This document shows positions 9,001-13,112 of a DNA stretch of 13,113 bases, one piece after another (position 1 is the stretch's first letter; each line of letters starts with the position of its first letter). Origin of the DNA: Pirellulaceae bacterium. GTDB taxonomy: Bacteria; Planctomycetota; Planctomycetia; Pirellulales; Pirellulaceae. Position numbers and translations under genes: made by a program. The stretch is from assembly GCA_013002105.1 (NCBI GenBank), contig JABDKS010000644.1:1-13113 (forward strand), written 5' to 3'. Under the pieces are notes generated by a model, which worked only from the letters and a program-made list of their open reading frames with translations, searched no databases and was not told the origin of the DNA.

Positions 9001-9586
9001 GCACGCCGGTGAATTTCACATGTTGGTCAGCGATAATGTTCCGCTGGTTCCCGATGTGAACACGCTACCCAGCACCGTGTTCAACCCGTTCAGCCCATCG
9101 CCGCTTGGGAATGATCTGTTTGTGCAAATTGGTGATGACGCCGCGCTGCCGTTGATTGGAAACTTTGATCCGCCGATCGAAGAGTTTGTCAATCCAATCG
9201 TCGGTTCGTTGCAGAATTTGACAAATCAATTCGACGTCAACATTGACGGAATGGTTTCGCCCAGCGATATCCTGGCAGTGATCAATACGTTGATCGACCA
9301 ATCCAATGGCGTGATTGAGAGTTTGGAGCAGCCGATCCGAGTGGTCGCGGCGTTGGGAAATCGTCAGGCCGACGTGAACGGCGATAAGCAATTCACGCCA
9401 ATCGATATTTTGTTGGTGATCAACGAATTGGTGCGGTTGAACGACATTTCCAATCAACAACCGGAGTCACTCGCGGGCGAGTCAAGCACGCAGTCTTGGG
9501 CACTTCGAGTTGACAGTGCGTTGATGGACGACGATGAGGACGAGGATCTACTGCGCATTCTTAGTGAGCCGAGTGGAACGTTTTAG
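2..9586 (+). CDS. Giant multidomain acidic surface/secreted protein (5' end cut by window edge)
   Basis: The frame is open from position 2 with no stop, so the real start lies upstream. The TTG at 98 is not a credible start. At least 3,194 codons are visible; residues here are numbered from 98. Order of parts: a lone FGDAR motif (about 153); a Pro/Leu-rich stretch (about 195-300); a GEVED module (312-485); RTX-like repeats (718-786); a long beta-solenoid region (to about 1555) with a 22-residue repeat at 1257-1411; a PPC-like domain (1557-1681); six Ig-like domains (1686 to about 2585) with a CHRD domain inside the fourth; a further Ig-like segment (about 2585-2745); FG-GAP-like repeats (2789 to about 2980); a dockerin (3043 to about 3118); and an acidic tail. 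The protein is rich in Asp, Gly, Thr and Val and has very little Lys. I find only one Cys (1669). These are traits of calcium-stabilised extracellular adhesin or matrix proteins. The specific function (adhesion, cell-cell contact, cell-wall scaffold) is inference. No catalytic domain is recognised. Confidence 0.95.
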   Translation, partial: TGSAVDNSLQIAFDGTNYIFADPSEQIDTTGGLVGLDTNPDPNIVVFDPSALTINQINVNVGDGSDDVSVSSIRSGDPILIDGGADTNSFNLQVGGQPFQFLPQLPGGFLGSNAGTLVDPLGNIHQVNNVQQLLIDGQPIFPQIDMLRDTVAFVELQDASGQFLPEPILIPFVGPTTVVTIYEGVNFGDARDDGGAITGPPNSLEEVQSQITLMDLFGIHPQLGPMQLHLDPLQPSFGEVQEIVNDVLGQLDVPPFGPGVADVAFDVFAQIEVQLPGQPLLPLQPVAPFFMNGVFGALPPLPGDELTNLGQGPVQLLLPPAAPPTAPDQLQITHVTHIPVLPDVDFGDAPTAAQSGLAEDYPTELANFGAFHIAVGPTLGSLRDAEPDGQPTPPADGDDASTGDEDGISFTTTPIAAATDTTASVEVDLQNPDGTQNLLDGWIDFNRDGDWDDAGEQIFAGYDLGTTAGVQTLGFTVPGGTTAGETYSRFRLNTVGPLASGGPALNGEVEDHVVTIVGDTGSGLDPVINVDSNGGNLRLESDGTDVVVQRAMQEILRLPQASVNQLTVEGSGADDNVIVDLAGGGPGVPIFVNGNGNGVGTPGDMLTVEDTDGGSFTTTNYLFVNANDGAVDYDGATITYTGLEPVIDNTDAVDRVFTFTGGGETITLSDDGVASDGFSSIDSTLGEIVTFLNPTGSLTINAGTGVDVIELMGVDDLTTIPNLIVNGDGDDDVINGSAIAAGTFTTVTLNGNAGLDLITGTAGDDLINGGDDNDTIIGFVGADVQNGDAGDDLFIWNDGDGPDDNTGGADNDTFRFNGADGPSDELQLVSGPGDGSLAGAEFNLERFAPSAFTIEGAAIENVEINTFDGDDDVTVAPSATLDVTVDGGTEASSDVLRIDAGGAGVIVTDTSVTIAGSNPILYSDTEDLDITNAGTVEILGDAGSNLFEVAGGAAADEVVMTIDGQLVSLQTTGLTFRGLGGDDVLVFIEDAVNGLPAFSGVAIDSHSNAAFSASGLGPADIGLHFDGGGDSDSVVGIFATAQDVAYFSDDVGDSKSGVINVSGALTMSFVGLEPIGLVGAGGSLTVDATSTPATTMLTVMDLAPLGDGVNEITGDGGFETTTFSGFASVTVRGGDGSETITLASLDDADPDGGGPGAALTAITLDGDNTAGTDAAEDLILVEALSASVTATVMGGLGNDIISVGSPASSLDPILGTVNVIGEDHNALPETMGIVSAKGNDVTFNGPSGDVLIVDDAGDGDASTWDINDGSVMRSGAGAVTHSAIETLFINTGSGADDINVLDTTDSIVTDIGDFGGSDDIDVTTTGDGGFLIINAGTGDDVIDIAATGAGSLTIADGESGMEVITMESSGAGAGVGLFGGINGDTIVVNGTGSGGAVTEIQAGDDPDVININATAAGSFTDAFGGLGEDAIDIDGSDPNTLDGVLGDVDVLGGGGIDVLTVNDEDDTSENTYIVNANDVARQEVGGGSPDVVIGYDEVETLTLLAGEGDDKVIFRGSDAAEVVLNGNLPTGVAGDPDGDQLILDALLTAGPLRNATTGAFIAAAAVPAPPGPTNGTFTDFEQVIWQDRYEINDIFDPVAGVDQSYVLGSEREIVEADLSIHSDTDVDFFRYTAHSTGMSIFNTIFNHDLGDLQMNVRDRAGNVIASANTATDNEQIAIPVVGQEVYYVEIRAVADADPAICNANNYSLEIENFAAPKPELPDLVIASDSGMMSDDEVTNAVAPTIVVVADLVDFAAMGIPVDAGSGTPGAEVLIGFTNNAGALTSVQAALLPGSNNHWTATLGGLADDSYQVSAWVVVRDGGTPAEIGRGAFSEPLQVVLDTAAPTDPAAPDLLSVADSGTSSTDNVTNKMQPAFAGTTEPGVKVRLMADGEQVGSTVANTDGSWEITSQPLVDGIHDITVVVEDLAGNINDAQTNTLSIEIDTLAPNTPYLDLITDTGHSDTDNITNAMPAVFTMTTLDPDQVLHDSAFNYEFRIYDRAEGVAEILIYDSAVDGTIPPANLADNLTDLEFLQREYALSSGVHNLKLEVEDRAGNISADFLLTVEIDKATAVLAPDLLESSDTGMYNDDNVTNKMSPALSGLAEAGSEVRLFARNAVTGTRQPVGSGIVGSSLSDNDASNFGASLSGSQEVPSVVSAATGVVTANLNAAGTALTISIQTTGLDLDTLQTASVDDDVTGVHIHAGQAGANGPVVFGLAGLVSDLDDLVVDAANGTITGIWDNAEGNATTLADQLANLRAGNLYVNIHTNANLSGEVRGQLLPLGLWEITSEPLADGVYDLSVEVEDWAGNREVSSDLRVEIDTIAPNTPLLDLDESSDSGRHNDDNVTNDSTPSISLTTHDANANLHVLVPDLTTVDPSDVLFDYLKYRVYDRAETGATGNQTLGAETLVYDSSTDATADGSALALGHNATFTNLLRLNSANAQTTLAALDDGTHSLKLEVEDRAGNISQDFLIDIVIDTVAPPVTILDRIDGDSGDPFIPALLNDRVTNDIQPTFRGTAEADAIVNVFVDGILNGAIDVPGDSALTIAVPADGDDAFALGQWSTEFTYDLNDDRFFVRDGVREILVTATDLAGNTNAVDDAVGDASQVLDAFIDTQGPLVTEVFITDDPMFDLFTTKVNGVVQGPTPAVHGLSIGIRDLPDRTAGFLYAALSNTVPVGLISLIGDHSGIIPILDVAFNGDAVVAGSSATGNITITFADPLPDDRFTLTLADGLIDPVGNALDGESNATEPVGTPVFPTGDGIPGQDFLARFTVDSRPEIATQSQGIVYADINGNFAWDPEGRDNDATNRDFVYNFGNITDAYFAGDFSGVGATSSTGFDKVGSYGAFNTVYQFFLDTNDDGVQDFVSNMPPAFQVNGTPVAGNFDDTHPGDEIGLFDGQNWYLDVDGSNAIEADEQFPTVLRGIPIVGDFNGDGVDDLGTYNNSTGRFHFDLDGDHATVDDTIDFGFSGLGEIPVVGDMNLDGVDDLVMWVPGRDGQLPEHAGEFHMLVSDNVPLVPDVNTLPSTVFNPFSPSPLGNDLFVQIGDDAALPLIGNFDPPIEEFVNPIVGSLQNLTNQFDVNIDGMVSPSDILAVINTLIDQSNGVIESLEQPIRVVAALGNRQADVNGDKQFTPIDILLVINELVRLNDISNQQPESLAGESSTQSWALRVDSALMDDDEDEDLLRILSEPSGTF
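1031..1552 (+). other. GEVED domain region within the giant protein
   Basis: The segment opens with VDFGDAP, then DYPT, an acidic GDEDG stretch, and a calcium-loop-like DFNRDGDWDDAGE. It closes with the namesake NGEVEDHVVTI. This order is the usual signature of GEVED modules in very large bacterial surface proteins, including planctomycete ones. The Asp-rich DxNxDGxWxDxGE segment probably binds calcium, which is inference from motif resemblance. Confidence 0.88.
2249..2455 (+). repeat. RTX-like (hemolysin-type) calcium-binding repeats in the giant protein
   Basis: Consecutive nonapeptide-like units are visible: GNAGLDLI, GTAGDDLI, GGDDNDTI, VGADVQ, GDAGDDLF and GGADNDTF. They approximate GGxGxDxUx, which folds as a calcium-filled beta-roll. 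Some units lack the second Gly or the Asp, so the array is short and degenerate. RTX proteins often leave the cell by type I secretion. The C-terminus here is a dockerin rather than an RTX secretion signal, so the export route cannot be deduced. Confidence 0.8.
3866..4330 (+). repeat. Seven tandem 22-residue beta-solenoid repeats in the giant protein
   Basis: I aligned seven consecutive units beginning at 3866, 3932, 3998, 4064, 4130, 4196 and 4265. Six are exactly 66 bases and the sixth is 69. Each unit has Gly near columns 4-6, an acidic pair near 8-9 (often DD), then a hydrophobic-x-hydrophobic step at columns 10 and 12 (INV, IDV, IDI, ITM, IVV, INI, IDI), then a Thr/Gly/Ser-rich turn. The spacing of the hydrophobic step is 22, 22, 22, 22, 23, 22 residues. 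The period fits one coil of a parallel beta-helix. A partial eighth unit (GGGGIDVLTV) follows after a six-residue offset. Confidence 0.82.
4766..5140 (+). other. PPC-like (pre-peptidase C-terminal) domain in the giant protein
   Basis: The segment starts YEINDIFD, continues with DTDVDFFRYTA, and then has a strand series containing LQMNVRDRAGNVIASA and VYYVEIRAV. This matches the usual PPC pattern, in which an Asp-rich loop precedes a DxFxF-like strand and the domain ends in a YxLxI strand (YSLEI here). PPC domains are secreted beta-sandwiches attached to many exported proteins. The only cysteine I find in the visible protein lies here (codon at 5102). Confidence 0.72.
5549..7441 (+). repeat. 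Duplicated pair of Ig-like domains (B-C, D-E) in the giant protein
   Basis: Four Ig-like domains each open with a D(S/T)G...DN(V/I)TN signature and alternate between two types. The first type (5549-5842 and 6221-6976) carries VRL, WEITS and DG.xD...VEDxAGN. The second type (5843-6220 and 6977-7441) carries YDRAE and LKLEVEDRAGNIS. Because the types alternate, the simplest reading is one duplication of a two-domain unit. A more diverged domain precedes the pair (5153-5521) and another follows it (about 7442-7850). Domains of this kind (bacterial Ig-like, Big families) act as extracellular spacers. Confidence 0.85.
6422..6841 (+). other. CHRD domain nested inside an Ig-like domain of the giant protein
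   Basis: About 140 residues show the CHRD signature: LSGSQEVPSV near the start, GVHIHAGQAGANGPVV in the middle, and LYVNIHTNANLSGEVRGQL at the end. The flanks belong to one Ig-like domain: VRLFARN...VGS lies before it and LWEITSEPLADG lies after it. The sister domain at 5549-5842 has these parts only a few residues apart. CHRD was first described in chordin and also occurs in bacterial secreted proteins, where its ligand is generally unknown. Confidence 0.88.
8462..9040 (+). repeat. FG-GAP/VCBS-like repeats in the giant protein
   Basis: Four related units are visible with starts at about 8462 (AGDFSG), 8636 (PVAGNFDD), 8774 (PIVGDFNGDGVDDL) and 8921 (PVVGDMNLDGVDDL). They are 46-57 residues apart. 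The DxNxDGxxDL loops match the calcium-binding loops of integrin-type beta-propeller repeats. Four units are fewer than the usual seven blades, so a complete propeller is not evident. Confidence 0.72.
9224..9451 (+). other. C-terminal planctomycete-type dockerin domain of the giant protein
   Basis: Two calcium-loop plus helix motifs are present: FDVNIDGMVSPSDILAVI (codons from 9230) and ADVNGDKQFTPIDILLVI (from 9368). They are separated by a linker of about 25-30 residues. This is the duplicated EF-hand-like arrangement of type I dockerins in the form common in planctomycetes (DVNxDGxVSPxDxLxVIN). In the second loop the canonical DG is replaced by DK, which may weaken calcium binding. Dockerins bind cohesins, but no cohesin is visible here. 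A tail of about 40 residues follows, ending in a DDDEDED cluster and SEPSGTF. Confidence 0.88.
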
Positions 9587-9602
9587 CGCCGAGAATGCAG
9601 GT

Positions 9603-9620
9603 GTAATCGTTGTCGATTAC
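9603..9620 (+). terminator. Hairpin 16 bases after the giant gene's stop
   Basis: GTAATCG (9603-9609) pairs perfectly with CGATTAC (9614-9620) around a TTGT loop, and two further G-T pairs could extend the stem. No T-tract follows on either strand, so it is not a classical intrinsic terminator. It could end transcription in another way or protect the 3' end of the long transcript. The position close to the stop is the main argument for a role. Confidence 0.4.
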
Positions 9621-9662
9621 GTGGGCTGATAGAGCTTTGGCGGTTTTGATTGGGTTATCAGT

Positions 9663-9989
9663 CGCCAGACTCTGCGTGGCTGGTCTTGGTATTTGGGTAT
9701 TGGTGCTGACGCGGGAGGGGTGGAGGCTGGCCTGGGACAGTCCAGCGACTGTGACTGTGAGAGCGTTGGTTGGTTTCACTCGCCAGGCTCTGCGTGGCTG
9801 GCTTTGGTATTTGGGTATTGGTGCTGGCGCGGGAGGGGTGGAGGCTGGCCTGGGACAGTCCAGCGACTGTGACTGTGAGAGCGTTGGTTGGTTTCAGTCG
9901 CCAGACTCTCCGAGGCTGGTCTTGGTTGTTGGTTATTGGTGCTGGCGCGGGAGGGGTGGAGCCTGGCCTGGGACAGTCCAGCGACTGTG
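9663..9989. repeat. Three tandem copies of a 118-bp intergenic repeat
   Basis: Copies begin at 9663, 9781 and 9899 (each at cgccag), exactly 118 bases apart. Copies 1 and 2 differ at about five positions. Copy 3 is more diverged and stops at about 9989, after 91 bases. A degenerate partial match precedes copy 1. Each copy contains the dyad-like core tgggacagtcca and the strongly conserved stretch gcgggaggggtgga. Because 118 is not a multiple of three, the same bases are read in a different frame in each copy. The open frames crossing this block on both strands are therefore unlikely to be genes. Confidence 0.93.
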
Positions 9990-10290
9990 GTGACCGGCCT
10001 TTTCTTGTCGTTTCGTTTTGGGATTTGCCTTGAGCTTTGCTGGCATTCGCGACGTCCTCTCTGTCGGTTTTGCGGGGTTTCCACGTGTTGATGCTGTTCG
10101 GATGCACACCGCAAGGATGTGAATTTAGTCAGGTTAGCGAGACTTTTTTGGAGCTAACGACTTTGTTCTTGCTGACGCTTGTGCGTTGACGATGGATTCT
10201 AACGATGGCATCAATTCTTTCAGTCACACGTCGTGTCGGATTGATGATCGTCAGCTGAACCTAACGCATTCCACGACGGACGATTTCCCC
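9990..10290. other. Noncoding stretch upstream of the outer-membrane protein gene
   Basis: No gene is supported here. It must hold the promoter of the downstream gene, but I cannot place -35 and -10 boxes with confidence. The one structure seen is an inverted repeat, GTTAGC (10133-10138) with GCTAAC (10153-10158), whose loop contains six T residues. This could be an operator or a leader hairpin. Confidence 0.5.
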
Positions 10291-11508
10291 ATGGCCCGCA
10301 AACCTTATTTTATGAAACATGCGTCAGTACTGACCATCTTGATGCTAGCCTCTTTTGCAAGTGCTCAAAGCCACGTTGCCACGGTTGGCACGGTGGACGG
10401 TGACGCGAGCTGGATCGAAGCAGCAGGGGGTGGCCAATCGGTTGGCGACCTGGACCCAAATAGCACGGTCGAGCCGGTCGGTTATTTCCCAAATCGCAAC
10501 TCAGGCCCATTGCCGTTCTTGTCCGATCTCGGCGGTCGCAGCCGATCGTCATGTGACAGCGGATGCGATGCTGGTTGTGCCGGACAGTGCGGTACCTCTT
10601 GTGCCCCACCATGGTGGGCACATCGCCGGACCGCCTTTGCCGAATACTTGCACCTGCGTCCCACTGATTCAGACATTGTTCACTCTGTCGAGCAGAACGA
10701 TTCATCTGCAAACGCATTCCCCACCGGCCCGGTAGGAATCACCGCCATCGAAGGCTCAGCCGGTTTCCGCGCTGGTGCGGTCCTGGCCAGCTCGTACAAA
10801 AGTAGCTTGGTGCTGACCTACACCGGCTGGGAAGGCGACGATTTTGATCGATTGGTTCGTAATGGATCGAATGTTCTGAATTCACAAATCTTGCACCCCA
10901 GCAGTGCAACCACCGGCAGCAACAGCTTGCGTGCATCGGCGATTTCCGAGATGGAATTCAATATGTTCGATGCCAGCTACCGCAACATTATGTACTGCAG
11001 TCCTACGACCGCAGTCAACTGGTTCGCCGGTTTGCGATACGGACAATTGGAACAATCGCTGTTGGCACAACAAGAAGTCTCGGTGGCGACCGGATTGGTG
11101 ACTGCCGATGTCGATATCGATTTCAGCGGCTTTGGAATCCTGTTCGGACTGGATGCCGAACGTCGCAGTTGCACGACCGGTTTGTTGTGCTACTCACGCG
11201 GTGTTGCATCTTTCTTAGGCGGTGACTGGGAAGCCACGTATCGCCAGAGTAACCAATTCGGCGGTGGCGTGATCGCGAACGACTTCGAAGAATTTCGGAT
11301 CACACCCGTACTGGAAGCCGAACTTGGCATCGGGTGGCAGAACGACTGTGGTTCGCTGCGTGCGACCACCGGATACATGGCATCGGCTTGGTACAACGCA
11401 CTCAAAACGCGTTCGTACATCGAAGGTGTACGTGAAGGAGCTCCGGAATACGACGACGAATCGATTGGATTCATCGGCCTGACTTCGCGAATCGAATACC
11501 GCTTCTAA
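10291..11508 (+). CDS. Outer-membrane beta-barrel protein, Lpg1974-like pore-forming family
   Basis: The predicted protein has 405 residues. I chose the ATG at 10291 because it puts a normal signal peptide at the N-terminus: a basic start, a hydrophobic core (ASVLTILMLASFA), and likely cleavage at ASA|QSH near residue 25. The ATG at 10312 is an alternative, and the open frame extends upstream to 10186 without adding a plausible leader. A GACGGA sequence at 10275-10280 is a weak ribosome-binding site. After the leader come a low-complexity linker, five cysteines spaced exactly four apart (residues 88-104), then WWAHRRTAFAEYLHLRP and a run of alternating amphipathic strands ending EYRF. An aromatic last residue is typical of barrels inserted by the BAM complex. 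EYLHLRP, the glycine-rich FGILFGLDAE and the overall pattern resemble the Lpg1974 family. Pore function is inferred from that family. Confidence 0.85.
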   Translation: MARKPYFMKHASVLTILMLASFASAQSHVATVGTVDGDASWIEAAGGGQSVGDLDPNSTVEPVGYFPNRNSGPLPFLSDLGGRSRSSCDSGCDAGCAGQCGTSCAPPWWAHRRTAFAEYLHLRPTDSDIVHSVEQNDSSANAFPTGPVGITAIEGSAGFRAGAVLASSYKSSLVLTYTGWEGDDFDRLVRNGSNVLNSQILHPSSATTGSNSLRASAISEMEFNMFDASYRNIMYCSPTTAVNWFAGLRYGQLEQSLLAQQEVSVATGLVTADVDIDFSGFGILFGLDAERRSCTTGLLCYSRGVASFLGGDWEATYRQSNQFGGGVIANDFEEFRITPVLEAELGIGWQNDCGSLRATTGYMASAWYNALKTRSYIEGVREGAPEYDDESIGFIGLTSRIEYRF

Positions 11509-11593
11509 GAGCGGCTAGATTCCAACAGACCACGGCGGCGGACGGGTTTCTCGACAAGCGACCCCCAGTCATACGTCTTGCCGCGACAACGCG

Positions 11594-11638
11594 ACCCCAT
11601 CGCAAACTGATGCAATCAGTATGCGATGGGGTTTTTTT
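11594..11638 (+). terminator. Strong Rho-independent terminator after the outer-membrane protein gene
   Basis: ACCCCATCGCA (11594-11604) pairs perfectly with TGCGATGGGGT (11622-11632). The stem continues past one A-A mismatch through an A-T pair and CTGAT/ATCAG to a GCA loop, giving about 17 base pairs with one mismatch. The final T of the stem begins an unbroken run of seven T residues (11632-11638). It lies 85 bases after the stop and fits termination of the gene at 10291-11508. Confidence 0.93.
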
Positions 11639-12266
11639 GGTGAGTGTGTGTCTGTGGCGACGATTTATTCGGCCATGACAACCGCCGAATTGGAACCGGA
11701 ACGGGAACATGGGGAACGCGGGATCGCAATCAGGCGGCTGGCACCTCCGGTAGAGATCTTCCGGACCACCGGGCGTGCAACGCATTGGTATAACGAGATG
11801 ATCACGCATTACTGTCCACGGGGTCGAGTACTTTGCACCGTCGACTTGGGATGGCCGGCTACTGATACCGGTGCGTTGGCTTGACGCGGTGCAATGAAAT
11901 CGCAAACGGCTGGAGAGCAGCGCGCCAGTACATCTGAAGCACCTGATCGGCGTTTGTGCGAGCGTCATTTTCGTTGCGAATCTCGCTTGGGAGACTGTCA
12001 ACGCGGTCGGGAACAGATTTGACGTCCCATATCGTTTTGACGTCGCAACTGGATTTTTGCCAACGTTCCAGTGGTTTCAAAGCGGCCGGTGTGACCGCCC
12101 GGTTGGTTGTTTTCGAACCACTTGATCACTTCTCTGCAATGAAGCATACGAGCTCGATTGCGTCAGCGTGGACGCTGCGACGGTATGTCACCCAGATAGT
12201 CGGCATCGTGCACTAAGTGGCACGTCGATTGCAAGCTGTTGGTCCACATGCCCCCGTGATCCATGT
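11639..12266. other. Long intergenic stretch with protein-like fragments but no convincing gene
   Basis: Short open frames occur on both strands. One on + (ATG at 11675, stop ending at 11884, 69 codons) ends in DLGWPATDTGALA. One on - runs from 12125 to 11859 and reads like protein (for example SEIRNENDARTNADQVLQMY), but it has only a TTG (at 12080) as start. Neither has a clear ribosome-binding site or a recognised domain. The region may hold decayed coding sequence or a dispersed noncoding element. I would not annotate a gene without homology. Confidence 0.4.
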
Positions 12267-12304
12267 CGATTGTTTCAACCGGCGGCGATTGTTTCAACCG
12301 GCGG
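12267..12304. repeat. Perfect 19-bp tandem duplication upstream of the TIGR03067 gene
   Basis: The unit cgattgtttcaaccggcgg occurs twice head to tail (12267-12285 and 12286-12304) with no mismatch. It lies 63 bases before the ATG at 12368, where promoter or operator elements would be expected. Exact identity suggests recent slippage or duplication, or a doubled binding site. Confidence 0.95.
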
Positions 12305-12367
12305 AGTCGATCCGGTGTTTGCAAACATCCTTCGCTTTTCCATTTCCCTGTTAAACGAGTCTCAGAA

Positions 12368-12934
12368 ATGTCCTTTCGATCCTTGCTATTAACTTCGTTC
12401 GCTATCGTGGCAGCGTCAGTTCCAACGTTCGCGGCTGACAGGTCCGATGATGATAGGACAAACAGCGACAAGCCAAGCGAAACGGTGACAGAAAAGCTTC
12501 AGGGGCGATGGGAAATCGTAGCGGGCGTCAGTCAGGGTCGTGAATTAGGTAAGGCTGAATTGAAGGGGACTTATATGACCGTCACCAATAACAAGATGGT
12601 GACCTACGACGCTGACGAACAGCAACGATACAGAGCAGTCTTTTCGATCATTGACCGGTCCAAACCGATCGAGATCATGATGACAGCGCTTCCGCAAAAT
12701 CCACTTGGTGATAAGACCGCTCGCCCAAGCGACACACCAAGTCAGGTCGCGTCAGGGATTTTGAAATTCACTGGCAAAGATCGCCTGGTCTTGTGCTACA
12801 GCCTGCCAGGCTCCGATCGCCCCAAAAAATTCGCCTCGCCCAAGGACAGCACGATCATGCTGTTTAAGATGCAAAGGCAAAAGAGCGACCCGCAGGTGAC
12901 CACCCAATCCACGACAAACGCGTCCGACCAGTAG
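12368..12934 (+). CDS. Small exported TIGR03067-family protein
   Basis: The protein has 188 residues. The ATG at 12368 is preferred over the in-frame ATG at 12263 because MSFRSLLLTSFAIVAASVPTFA is a clean signal peptide, with cleavage likely at TFA|AD or FAA|D. The longer version would bury it and would translate the 19-bp duplication. After a short acidic linker (residues 24-40), the domain begins with LQGRWEIVAG and GRELGKAELKG and continues with YRAVFSIIDRSKPIEIMM, ILKFTGKDRLVLCYSL and GSDRPKKFASP, ending MLFKMQR near residue 170. This series (LxGxW...V, PKxIDL-like strand, LxLCxxxPGxxRPxxF, LxxxKR) is the TIGR03067 pattern, found mainly in planctomycetes. Its molecular function is not known. 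The fold is probably a small beta-barrel, and the location is periplasmic or surface. The Ser/Thr/Gln-rich tail (last about 16 residues) is probably disordered. Confidence 0.87.
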   Translation: MSFRSLLLTSFAIVAASVPTFAADRSDDDRTNSDKPSETVTEKLQGRWEIVAGVSQGRELGKAELKGTYMTVTNNKMVTYDADEQQRYRAVFSIIDRSKPIEIMMTALPQNPLGDKTARPSDTPSQVASGILKFTGKDRLVLCYSLPGSDRPKKFASPKDSTIMLFKMQRQKSDPQVTTQSTTNASDQ

Positions 12935-13094
12935 CGTTGCCGTTGGGTGAGAGCGTGTAGTGAATGGGGGTCGCCGAACATCGAGCAGCCTAGGATTTTG
13001 TAACGCGAATTCTTCACGAATCTTTCTGTACACGTCCTTGAAACTTACGTCGACGGCTAGAACATTTTCACTTAATACGTGGGATCAATCGTAG

Positions 13095-13112
13095 GCCAGG
13101 ACCTGTCCTGGC
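13095..13112. other. 18-bp inverted repeat at the right edge
   Basis: GCCAGGAC (13095-13102) and GTCCTGGC (13105-13112) are perfect reverse complements separated by CT. The arms are GC-rich and the spacer is too short for a normal RNA hairpin without opening part of the stem, so a protein-binding dyad is possible. The window ends one base later, so any T-tract or further repeat is out of view. The rest of 12935-13094 shows nothing I can annotate. Confidence 0.6.

Noticed and set aside
9663..9989. CRISPR array
   Set aside because: The repeated unit is the entire 118 bases with no variable spacers, and only three copies exist.
9610..10114. Several 67-149-codon open frames on both strands across the 118-bp repeats
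   Set aside because: They are translations of the tandem repeat. The period is not a multiple of three, and open frames on both strands arise from the repeat composition.
10186..10214. TTGACG as a -35 promoter box
   Set aside because: No convincing -10 box lies 16-18 bases downstream (best is ATCAAT, three of six), so the hexamer alone is not evidence.
10186..10290. Upstream start of the outer-membrane protein at TTG 10186 or ATG 10192
   Set aside because: The extension is polar, lacks leader features and buries the signal peptide that begins at 10291.
11471..12001. 176-codon open frame on the - strand
   Set aside because: It overlaps the 3' end of the outer-membrane protein gene and the terminator, has an Arg/Cys-rich composition typical of shadow frames, and has no domain. 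Part of the same stretch is discussed as a possible remnant.
12263..12367. N-terminal extension of the TIGR03067 gene from ATG 12263
   Set aside because: It would place 35 residues, including the translated 19-bp duplication, in front of an otherwise standard signal peptide.
12752..13033. 93-codon open frame on the - strand at the right end
   Set aside because: It largely overlaps the TIGR03067 gene antisense, has no recognisable domain and no ribosome-binding site.
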